Positions 1-5,192 of a DNA stretch of 15,494 nt are shown here, piece by piece; position 1 is the stretch's first letter, and the number at the start of each line of letters is the position of its first letter. The translations under genes were made by a program, and so were the position numbers. Under the pieces are notes generated by a model. The model had not been told where the DNA came from. It worked only from the letters and a program-made list of their open reading frames with translations, and ran no database searches. This DNA comes from an uncultured beta proteobacterium. GTDB taxonomy: Bacteria; Pseudomonadota; Gammaproteobacteria; Burkholderiales; Burkholderiaceae_C. The DNA lies in the NCBI GenBank assembly GCA_903870955.1, contig CAIQEX010000765.1:1-15494 (forward strand), given 5' to 3'.

Positions 1-656
1 CGCGCCACGGTCCAATACAGCGTCACAAACAAACCCAGTGCGCTTGCCGCACAAGCCGTCCAGAGCTGAATCAGGGCCGCTTGAATGGCCGCATTGAGTT
101 GCACCGGAACTTTGTAGAGTTCCATCACGCCAAGAACCTGGTGCGACTGCGGGTCGAATATCGGGATGTAGCTTTCAACGTAAAAGCTGGTGCGCTGCGC
201 CAGCCCCACATGCTCGCCCTTGGCCAGGTCGCCCGAGTCCAGCGTGCCACTGTGCACCACCAGTTTGCCCGCCAACGCATCGTCGAGTTCATCATTCACC
301 GTAAAACGCTGTCCGATCAGCGCCTGATCGGTCGACCACACCACCGTGCCGTCCGTCTGATAGGCGTTGGCCCGCACCGGTTCGCGCATGCTGGCGATGT
401 GGGCCATGGAGGCAAGGAAACGTTTTTCGTTGTCCGGGTCTTTCGGATTGGAGAGGTACTGCCCCGACTGATCGGTGATCAGCAGGTTCTGAATGAAGTC
501 CATGCTGACCTCGCCTTCGCGCTGCAGCATGCGCTCGGTCAGTATGTGCGACATCAACCAACCCAGGCCCAGCGCAATCACTGCGATCACGGCGAGGCTA
601 CTCAGTGCAAATCGACGACGAAGGTTCAAAGGTAATGTGACTGCCTGGATTGCCAT
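1..656 (-). CDS. Membrane-bound sensor protein, N-terminal part (probable sensor histidine kinase), truncated by the window edge
   Basis: About 218 N-terminal residues are visible, then the frame runs off the left edge. A basic start (RRR at residues 13-15) leads into a membrane helix at about residues 17-36. A likely periplasmic sensing region follows (about 40-190, including VVWSTD at 105-110 and ESYIPIFDP at 161-169), then a second helix from about 193 that continues out of the window. This two-helix, single extracytoplasmic domain layout is typical of sensor histidine kinases and also of GGDEF/EAL or chemotaxis receptors. The output domain is outside the window, so the kinase call is inference. 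The start ATG at 654-656 is the only good start before an upstream in-frame stop, and it has no clear Shine-Dalgarno sequence. It begins 33 bp after the stop of the NinX-like gene on the same strand, so the two are probably cotranscribed. Confidence 0.8.
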   Translation of the reverse strand, partial: MAIQAVTLPLNLRRRFALSSLAVIAVIALGLGWLMSHILTERMLQREGEVSMDFIQNLLITDQSGQYLSNPKDPDNEKRFLASMAHIASMREPVRANAYQTDGTVVWSTDQALIGQRFTVNDELDDALAGKLVVHSGTLDSGDLAKGEHVGLAQRTSFYVESYIPIFDPQSHQVLGVMELYKVPVQLNAAIQAALIQLWTACAASALGLFVTLYWTVA

Positions 657-689
657 GGATATTGTTCGAATTAAGTCTGCGTCGCAGTT

Positions 690-1142
690 TTACCAGCTTT
701 TTTGACGGAACCATCCCGACTTTGCAGATTTGCTGGCTGCGTGCTGTGCTCCCGCGTGTTGCGCCGCTACGTCGGTCGGTGTCCCGGCGACAGAACCAGA
801 CGTGAAGTCAAAGGGCGACGAGTCCTCGACCTCATCCCCATATTGCGTTGCCACATAGGCCCGCATAAACCACTTGAGCGGGTTCTCCGAGATCGCCGGA
901 ATATGCGGCCACTGCAGACCGAACCACTCCACCAGTGCATCCTCAATGTTGAACCACTCATTGGACAAAATGAGCCCAGCCTGCGACCAATCGTTGGCCG
1001 GGTTGTAGGTGTGGGGGTGCCAAACGCCGCTTTCGGGGTCGTGCGGCGTGCCCGGTAGTTGGTAGTCGGCGGAGAGTTTCAACCCGGCCGATTTGGCCAC
1101 CCAGTAATTCAACTGGCGTCCGTCCAGGCGTTTGACGTTCAT
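690..1142 (-). CDS. NinX/DUF2591-like protein of unknown function
   Basis: This is a 150-residue soluble protein without signal peptide or membrane helix. Its features recall the phage NinX/DUF2591 family: an N-terminal MNVKRLDG followed by LNYWVAKSAG (residues 11-20), a central YNPANDWSQAGLIL (47-60), and a C-terminal-half WFMRAYVATQYGDEVED (91-107). The family is named from lambdoid phage nin regions but also occurs as single chromosomal genes in Burkholderiales. Its function is unknown, and the assignment rests on remembered motif resemblance. The tail beyond residue 108 is low-complexity and rich in Ala, Ser and His. An upstream in-frame start would add 13 residues, but ATG 1140-1142 is preferred because a strong AAAGGAG lies at 1148-1154, five bases upstream. 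The gene sits downstream of a sigma-54-like promoter and just ahead of the sensor gene. Confidence 0.8.
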   Translation of the reverse strand: MNVKRLDGRQLNYWVAKSAGLKLSADYQLPGTPHDPESGVWHPHTYNPANDWSQAGLILSNEWFNIEDALVEWFGLQWPHIPAISENPLKWFMRAYVATQYGDEVEDSSPFDFTSGSVAGTPTDVAAQHAGAQHAASKSAKSGWFRQKSW

Positions 1143-1183
1143 GTTGGCTCCTTTATTTGGAAAGTGGGTCAGTGCAGTCACAC

Positions 1184-1199
1184 TGCATGGAATGTGCCA
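1184..1199 (-). promoter_or_regulatory. Sigma-54 (RpoN) -24/-12 promoter candidate for the NinX-like gene
   Basis: The minus strand reads TGGCACATTCCATGCA. Against the RpoN consensus TGGCAC-R-N4-TTGC-W, only the first T of TTGC differs. The GG and GC dinucleotides have the required 10-bp spacing. The predicted transcription start, near 1173, lies upstream of the AAAGGAG ribosome binding site and gives a leader of about 30 nt. A perfect IHF consensus lies 27 bp further upstream, as is common at RpoN promoters. Confidence 0.55.
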
Positions 1200-1225
1200 A
1201 CCCTATAACGCCCGCGAGACTCTCC

Positions 1226-1238
1226 TAAGTTATTGATT
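1226..1238 (-). promoter_or_regulatory. IHF binding-site consensus match
   Basis: The minus strand reads AATCAATAACTTA, a complete match to the IHF consensus WATCAA-N4-TTR. It lies roughly 53-65 bp upstream of the start predicted from the sigma-54-like element at 1184-1199. That is where IHF bends DNA between an enhancer and an RpoN promoter. Single consensus matches also arise by chance in AT-rich DNA, so the support is positional. Confidence 0.5.
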
Positions 1239-1404
1239 TACATAGACATTTCATTCAACTCGTTGACGTGGCATGGCGCCAGACAACCCCCATTGGGTGA
1301 AAACCCCCAACTGGGCGGGGCAAATGCCCCCATTTACCCAGGTTGACGTGGGTTGGATTTCGAAGATTGTTGATTTCATTGGGGTTTTTTGCCTGTGTTG
1401 GAGT

Positions 1405-1420
1405 TGGCACGCTTCGCGCT
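1405..1420 (+). promoter_or_regulatory. Weaker sigma-54-like -24/-12 element facing the exported-peptide gene
   Basis: The plus strand reads TGGCACGCTTCGCGCT. The -24 half is an exact TGGCAC-R, and the GG-N10-GC spacing is correct. The -12 half is GCGC instead of TTGC, so two consensus positions are lost. A start near 1431 would leave a leader of about 57 nt before the ATG at 1488. No clean IHF match serves this side. Confidence 0.3.
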
Positions 1421-1438
1421 AAAGACTGGGTGTCCATC

Positions 1439-1467
1439 TTGAAAAGGTGGGCACTTTCAACTCTATT
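1439..1467 (+). promoter_or_regulatory. Weak sigma-70-type promoter candidate
   Basis: TTGAAA (1439-1444, 5 of 6 consensus positions) is followed after 17 bp by TCTATT (1462-1467, 4 of 6). The start would fall at about 1474, on top of the ribosome binding site AAGGA (1474-1478). That gives a very short leader and makes this candidate less attractive than the sigma-54-like element upstream. Confidence 0.2.
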
Positions 1468-1487
1468 CAATTCAAGGAAATATCACT

Positions 1488-1682
1488 ATGCGCACACACT
1501 TCACTTCCTCCAGCCTGATTGCAGCAAGCCTGTTGACTGCACTTGCCATGATGGCACCGGTTACTGCGGCCGCCCGCGAAGGCGCTCAGAGCGTTGGCAA
1601 TGGCATCAAGTGCTACACCGCAGCCGTGCCGCAAGCAGATGGAACAGTCAAGTACCAGCGCGTTTGCTACAAGGGAGTCTGA
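1488..1682 (+). CDS. Small exported two-cysteine protein
   Basis: The 64-residue product has a clear Sec signal peptide: MRTH, then a hydrophobic stretch (about residues 9-25), ending near AAAR at 27-30. This leaves a mature peptide of about 35 residues. The mature part carries GIKCYTAAVPQADGTVKYQRVCYKGV at its end, with two cysteines (near residues 43 and 60), each in a Cys-Tyr pair, which suggests a disulfide hairpin in the periplasm or outside. The family is not recognised. The start is supported by AAGGA at 1474-1478, nine bases upstream. Its stop TGA shares one base with the ATG of the next gene, and that gene's Shine-Dalgarno lies in these last codons, so the two are translationally coupled. 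A role with the following outer-membrane barrel, such as cargo or partner, is inference from coupling only. Confidence 0.72.
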   Translation: MRTHFTSSSLIAASLLTALAMMAPVTAAAREGAQSVGNGIKCYTAAVPQADGTVKYQRVCYKGV

Positions 1683-2632
1683 TGACCGCAGTCCGCGTGG
1701 GCATGTTGTGCATGCGGGCATCCCTGGCAATCTTCCTGGAAGGCCTGGGGCTCGCAGCCCTGGCCCAGCCAGCCGACAGTCACCTGCAACTCGATGTTGG
1801 CATAGGCCATGAAGCGCAAAGCTCTCCGGTCTTTCAACTATCCCCCGAGGGCAACATCCTGTATCTGGACGGCCAGCAGGGCTTGCGTGGAAGCCACTTG
1901 CGTACCAGTCTGCAGGGCTCAGCCAATTGGAACTGGGAACAGGGCATTTCGACGGCGCTGGCAGTAGAGGCTACGGTCAAACGTTCCCCCGAAACGCCCG
2001 ATCTGGATTTCATGTCGGTCTCGATTCAACCCGCTATTCACCGGCCCTGGGGAACCGCCAGTATCGGGCTCGGCCTCAACCTGCTGAGCTATGACGTGGG
2101 TGGACACCACTTCCGTGACAGCACCGGCATCCAGGTGGACTGGACCCAATCGGATGGCCACAGCCTGTGGGGTGTCGTGGCCGAAGTCTCTTCCTACGCG
2201 CATGCACCGGAGTTCTCGGACATGGATGCCAAGGCTGCGTCACTTGTGGTGCTGCGGCAGTGGACAGATCCGTTGCCAGGTATTGATGGACTGGACCTCA
2301 GCGCCATCGTCGCAAGAGAGGTCAACGATCACGGATTTGGTGACCTTTCCAACCACAGTGCCATGGTCACCGGCAGTCTGCGCTGGACCTGGCTGGGTGC
2401 CGATTGTTCTGTAGGCCATGGCTGGCGCCAGGCTATTTTCGAAGACAACCTTTTTGTGGGTGAAACAGCACGCACAGACCGTGCGGTGATGACTGACCTC
2501 GCCGCGCAGTGGTCACTGTCGGCAACCCATTTCATCCGTCTGGAATACAACGCCGTACGCAATGCATCGAGCACACGCTTGTATGACAACAACTTTGAGC
2601 AGTTCAGTGTGACCTTGCGTTCGGTCTGGTAG
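1682..2632 (+). CDS. Outer-membrane beta-barrel protein, Slam/DUF560-barrel-like C-terminus
   Basis: This 316-residue protein has an N-terminal signal peptide (about residues 1-29, cleavage near ALAQPA). The rest alternates hydrophobic and polar residues, with aromatic girdle residues and glycine turns, as expected of an outer-membrane barrel. It ends in a C-terminal tryptophan, consistent with a BAM recognition signal. The last strands (NASSTRLYDNN, then FSVTLRSVW) recall the ends of surface-lipoprotein-assembly-modifier barrels, but the TPR domain normal in Slam is absent. The specific family is therefore uncertain. The same frame stays open far upstream (from 1343), but that stretch overlaps the coupled peptide gene and lacks a ribosome binding site. 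ATG 1682-1684 is chosen because AAGGGAG (1671-1677) precedes it and it overlaps the upstream stop by one base. Confidence 0.75.
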   Translation: MTAVRVGMLCMRASLAIFLEGLGLAALAQPADSHLQLDVGIGHEAQSSPVFQLSPEGNILYLDGQQGLRGSHLRTSLQGSANWNWEQGISTALAVEATVKRSPETPDLDFMSVSIQPAIHRPWGTASIGLGLNLLSYDVGGHHFRDSTGIQVDWTQSDGHSLWGVVAEVSSYAHAPEFSDMDAKAASLVVLRQWTDPLPGIDGLDLSAIVAREVNDHGFGDLSNHSAMVTGSLRWTWLGADCSVGHGWRQAIFEDNLFVGETARTDRAVMTDLAAQWSLSATHFIRLEYNAVRNASSTRLYDNNFEQFSVTLRSVW

Positions 2633-2637
2633 CCGCA

Positions 2638-2668
2638 TTGCGGCAGAGTTCGGCACGGTGGCGATAAT
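2638..2668 (+). promoter_or_regulatory. Promoter candidate for the potassium channel gene
   Basis: GATAAT at 2663-2668 matches the -10 consensus at 5 of 6 positions. TTGCGG at 2638-2643 is a poor -35 with a 19-bp spacer. A start near 2675 favours the ATG at 2724 over the in-frame GTG at 2658, which would lie upstream of the start site. Confidence 0.3.
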
Positions 2669-2723
2669 CAGCGTGCAAATGTGCCTCGCCCAGTGGGTGT
2701 ATTCCCGATTCTTACCAAACGCC

Positions 2724-3599
2724 ATGCCATTCTCAAACAAGACCAGTCGAAAGGTCACCATTGGTTCAACCCAGGTGCACACCCATGGTTTGCCGCGTGC
2801 GCATTTGCAGGACGTTTACCACTACACCATGGTGCTGAGTTGGCCCTGGTTCATGGCGGTGTGCGCCTTTGCCTTTGTGGCTCTCAACGCCGTGTTCGCC
2901 GGTCTCTACCTGCTCTCCGACCAGGCCATTGCCAACCAGTCGCCGCCGGGCTTTCTGGGCGCCTTTTTCTTCAGTGTGGAGACCCTGGCCACGGTGGGCT
3001 ACGGCGATATGCACCCGGCCAATCTTTATGCGCATGTGGTGGCGACGATTGAAATCTTCGTCGGGATGGCCAGCGTGGCCTTGATTACCGGGGTCATGTT
3101 TGCCCGTTTTTCACGCCCCAGGGCACGCATTCTGTTTGCCAAAAATCCGGTGGTCAGCGTCATGGATGGACGCAAGACGCTGATGATTCGCGTGGCAAAC
3201 GCGCGGCAAAACATGATTGTGGATGCGTCTGCCAAGCTGCGCCTGTTGCGCAACGAAACCACACCCGAAGGCCATACCTTCAGGCGGATTTTCGACCTGA
3301 AGCTGCGCCGGGATGAGCAGCCCATGTTTATTTTGGGCTGGTCGCTGATGCACGACATCGACGATGAAAGCCCGCTTAAAGATGTGCCCCTGGGCTCTGC
3401 GAAGGCGGCCAACACCACCTTGATTCTCAGCATCAGCGGCGTGGACGAAACCACCAGCCAGACCATGCTGTCGCGCATCAGCTACGACTGCGCGAAGATC
3501 CTCTGGGGCCACCGCTACGTCGACGTGTTGTACACCGACGCCGAGGGCCAGTCGCACATGGACTACACCCGCATCCACGACACCGTCGTCGACAAATAG
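2724..3599 (+). CDS. Inward-rectifier potassium channel of the KirBac type
   Basis: The 291-residue protein matches the KirBac plan. An amphipathic slide helix (HLQDVYHYTMVLSWPWF, about 27-43) leads into the outer helix (44-64), then a pore helix with selectivity filter TVGYGD (90-95). The inner helix (about 104-126) ends in ARFSRPRARILF (127-138). A cytoplasmic immunoglobulin-like domain follows, including FRRIFDLKLRRDEQPMF (187-202) and WSLMHDIDDESPL (206-218). The length is close to KirBac3.1. It would conduct potassium across the inner membrane. The frame also opens at GTG 2658 and ATG 2679, but family alignment and the -10 candidate at 2663-2668 favour ATG 2724. No Shine-Dalgarno is evident, so the start is moderately certain. 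It follows the barrel gene on the same strand after 91 bp and probably has its own promoter. Confidence 0.9.
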   Translation: MPFSNKTSRKVTIGSTQVHTHGLPRAHLQDVYHYTMVLSWPWFMAVCAFAFVALNAVFAGLYLLSDQAIANQSPPGFLGAFFFSVETLATVGYGDMHPANLYAHVVATIEIFVGMASVALITGVMFARFSRPRARILFAKNPVVSVMDGRKTLMIRVANARQNMIVDASAKLRLLRNETTPEGHTFRRIFDLKLRRDEQPMFILGWSLMHDIDDESPLKDVPLGSAKAANTTLILSISGVDETTSQTMLSRISYDCAKILWGHRYVDVLYTDAEGQSHMDYTRIHDTVVDK

Positions 3600-3606
3600 G
3601 GCTGCG

Positions 3607-3662
3607 GCGCTACGGCGTTCAGGCCCTAGGGTGCTACAGCGTTGAGGTGCTACGGCGTCACG
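3607..3662. repeat. Three degenerate 16-bp direct repeats between convergent genes
   Basis: Units at 3607-3622, 3631-3646 and 3647-3662 share the core G(C/T)GCTAC(G/A)GCGT. The second and third are adjacent, and the first is offset by eight bases containing part of the palindrome CCCTAGGG (3624-3631). The third unit contains the stop codon of the minus-strand lipoprotein gene at 3650-3652, so the array forms the end of that gene and most of the 50-bp gap. No intrinsic terminator with a T-tract is visible here. Confidence 0.55.
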
Positions 3663-4606
3663 GCCTCAAGTTGCGCTTGGAGTTCCAGATACTGCGACAA
3701 GCGGTTGCCCCCCAAACCCACCGCACGCGCAATCGCCGTTTTTGCAGCCGCTGTGTCACCGATCTCCCACTGCACCTGGGCCAGGTTATTCCAGGCATCT
3801 GCATACGCAGGCTGAAACTGGGTTGCAGCCTGATAGGCCGTCACTGCAGCTTGCAGGTCATGCAGTGCGTAGGCGCTATTGCCCAGTCCGAACCACAGGT
3901 TGGCATCTTCCGGCCATCGTGCAAGCGCGCCTGCATAAGCCTGCCGTGCCGCCTGCGGATGGCTGCCCTCCAGTGCCGCCACGCTGCGCGCATAGGTGGC
4001 GGCGTCCGCGGTGGCGGGCAAAGTGTTTGGTGCCAATGCCAGGATGGCCCAGTCGTTGCCCCGTGCCCAGGTGCGCTCAAAGGTGAACAGCGACATTTCC
4101 AAGCGCTCTGTTTCGCCCGAATGCAAGGTGATGCTGTTGCGCTCCAGGTCGTACCCGACCGCCACCGCGTAATGCCACACCGGGTAAATGGGCAGAGACA
4201 GGTTCTGAAACACCAGCACCGGGTGGCCTGCGGCAACTTCCTGCAACAGGTCTTTCAGTGCGGGCTTGAGCGGGTAGGCAATCAAGCCGCGTTGCCGCGT
4301 GGCCGCCAGCATCTCCACCTGCAAAGAACCTTTGCGGGCGGGCAGATAGACCTGGTGCACCAAAGCATCGGGCGTCACGGCAACTCCCGCTGCGGACATC
4401 ACCATGGCCAGGGCCGCCGGGCCGCACTCATATTCCTTCTGGGCAAAAAACGGCACGCTTTCAAGTTGCGCGCGCGAAGGCAACCCTGGGGCTTGCCCGG
4501 CCTCCTGCAAGCGCATCACTTGCGGCGTGGCACACCCGACTAGCAAAGCACAAAGAAGAACCCCCGCAAAAGCGGGGGCACATCGCAGGCATTGCGACAA
4601 ATTCAT
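3650..4606 (-). CDS. PA2778-family C39-like cysteine peptidase lipoprotein with TPR repeats
   Basis: The 318-residue protein starts with a lipoprotein signal: hydrophobic residues 12-24, then lipobox LVGC with Cys25 as the lipidated residue. A papain-like C39 domain follows, with ECGPAALAMV (60-69, catalytic Cys61) and WHYAVAVGYD (144-153, catalytic His145). From about residue 205 there are two to three TPR-like repeats (SVAALEGSHPQAARQAYAGAL and WNNLAQVQWEIGDTAAAKTAI regions). This matches the PA2778 family, membrane-anchored cysteine peptidases of unknown substrate. The gene overlaps the upstream PA2779-like gene by ATGA (4603-4606). That pairing is conserved in the family and implies a joint function at the membrane. 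The start has no strong Shine-Dalgarno, consistent with translational coupling. Signal-peptide codons form a strong hairpin (4561-4578). Confidence 0.88.
   Translation of the reverse strand: MNLSQCLRCAPAFAGVLLCALLVGCATPQVMRLQEAGQAPGLPSRAQLESVPFFAQKEYECGPAALAMVMSAAGVAVTPDALVHQVYLPARKGSLQVEMLAATRQRGLIAYPLKPALKDLLQEVAAGHPVLVFQNLSLPIYPVWHYAVAVGYDLERNSITLHSGETERLEMSLFTFERTWARGNDWAILALAPNTLPATADAATYARSVAALEGSHPQAARQAYAGALARWPEDANLWFGLGNSAYALHDLQAAVTAYQAATQFQPAYADAWNNLAQVQWEIGDTAAAKTAIARAVGLGGNRLSQYLELQAQLEAVTP
4561..4578 (-). terminator. Terminator-like hairpin inside the lipoprotein signal-peptide codons
   Basis: The minus strand reads CCCCCGC-TTTT-GCGGGGG, a perfect 7-bp GC stem with a 4-nt loop, followed by TTCTTCTTTG. 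It lies 26-43 bases after the start of the PA2778-like gene. The following tract is pyrimidine-rich but not a clean T-run, so intrinsic termination would be partial at best. It could attenuate the downstream gene of the operon or stabilise the upstream mRNA. Confidence 0.4.
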
Positions 4607-4992
4607 CGAATCGATCGGGTAAACGGATAGACCTTGGTCAGCCCGAGAATGTCCGTGACCAACAGCACGATGAACACGGTAAACAGCACACTCAGAATAT
4701 CGCCACCGGCGGGCGCCTGATCCAAACGACCGGACAGGGCGGCTACTTCTTCATCCGTCATGGCCTTGACGCGGTCCTGCGCCAACTCGGCACTCAGGCC
4801 GCGTGCTGCCAGACCCGCGCGCACGTCTTCACGGGTTAACAGCGCATTGAGTTTGTCACGCGCATCGGTCTGGGTTTGGGCTGAAAAAGACTGCTCACTG
4901 GAAACTATGCCGGCCTGCGACACGAGGGGCATACCGAGCAAAGCGGTGGAGGCAATCAATAGCGAGGCGGTCAGGCGTTTGAACGGGTTCAT
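4603..4992 (-). CDS. PA2779-family small membrane protein
   Basis: The 129-residue protein has an N-terminal signal sequence (MNPFKRL, then hydrophobic residues 9-26, processing near SQAG). A charged helical middle follows (about 33-92: TQTDARDKLNALLTREDVRAGL and MTDEEVAALSGRLDQ regions), then a C-terminal membrane helix (about 97-119, DILSVLFTVFIVLLVTDIL). This layout and sequence fit the PA2779 family, found immediately upstream of the PA2778-like peptidase. The biochemical role is unknown. The helical region probably faces the periplasm and may present the peptidase or be processed by it, which is inference from gene pairing. ATG 4990-4992 is the only sensible start for the signal sequence. 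No good Shine-Dalgarno is seen. Confidence 0.85.
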   Translation of the reverse strand: MNPFKRLTASLLIASTALLGMPLVSQAGIVSSEQSFSAQTQTDARDKLNALLTREDVRAGLAARGLSAELAQDRVKAMTDEEVAALSGRLDQAPAGGDILSVLFTVFIVLLVTDILGLTKVYPFTRSIR

Positions 4993-5016
4993 GGCAATCG
5001 AAAAGTTGAAAACCCT

Positions 5017-5044
5017 AGGATATAAGTTTCAGCCTCCAAGTCAA
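5017..5044 (-). promoter_or_regulatory. Promoter candidate for the PA2779/PA2778-like operon
   Basis: On the minus strand, TTGACT (5039-5044, 5 of 6) and TATCCT (5017-5022, 4 of 6) are separated by 16 bp. They place a start near 5010, giving a leader of about 18 nt before the ATG at 4992. Confidence 0.4.
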
Positions 5045-5114
5045 AGCGGCTTACATCCCAAAACAATTTAATGCCTTGAACTAACCCGTAAAGCGCGGCC
5101 CAAAGTAGCAATTG

Positions 5115-5150
5115 AATGGACCACGGGATGGGCCAAGGGATGGGCCACGC
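5115..5150. repeat. Three tandem 12-bp repeats in a 200-bp gene-free stretch
   Basis: Units 5115-5126 (AATGGACCACGG), 5127-5138 (GATGGGCCAAGG) and 5139-5150 (GATGGGCCACGC) are 9-10 of 12 identical to each other. The array is flanked by a short inverted pair, GGACC (5118-5122) and GGTCC (5151-5155). It lies downstream of the receiver-kinase gene and upstream of the PA2779-like promoter. Several frames stay open across it because 12 is a multiple of three, but none looks like a gene. Confidence 0.7.
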
Positions 5151-5192
5151 GGTCCCCAACAGATCGCTCCGGATGCAACGCAAGATGACGCC

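Larger units (their letters stand above)
1143..1487. promoter_or_regulatory. Divergent intergenic control region (345 bp)
   Basis: No convincing gene lies here. The region separates the minus-strand NinX-like/sensor pair from the plus-strand peptide/barrel pair. It contains, in order, a small palindrome at 1173-1187, a sigma-54-like element facing left at 1184-1199, and an IHF consensus match at 1226-1238. These are followed by the 8-bp palindrome TGGCGCCA at 1274-1281, three C-rich repeats at 1287-1340, a sigma-54-like element facing right at 1405-1420, and a weak sigma-70-like promoter at 1439-1467. Stacked elements of this kind fit a regulated divergent promoter. The assignments are pattern matches only. 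Confidence 0.55.

Noticed and set aside
1343..1681. N-terminal extension of the barrel protein reading frame
   Set aside because: The frame is open by chance and runs through the regulatory region and the peptide gene in another frame. It lacks a ribosome binding site, and the signal peptide begins only after ATG 1682.
3647..4543. Long plus-strand ORF opposite the PA2778-like gene
   Set aside because: It is antisense to a well-supported gene, has low-complexity Arg/His/Gln-rich content and no recognisable domain. It is a shadow frame.
4989..5183. Minus-strand 64-codon ORF upstream of the PA2779-like gene
   Set aside because: It runs through the repeat array (Pro-Trp-Pro-Ile repeats) and a promoter candidate, overlaps the next start and has no ribosome binding site.
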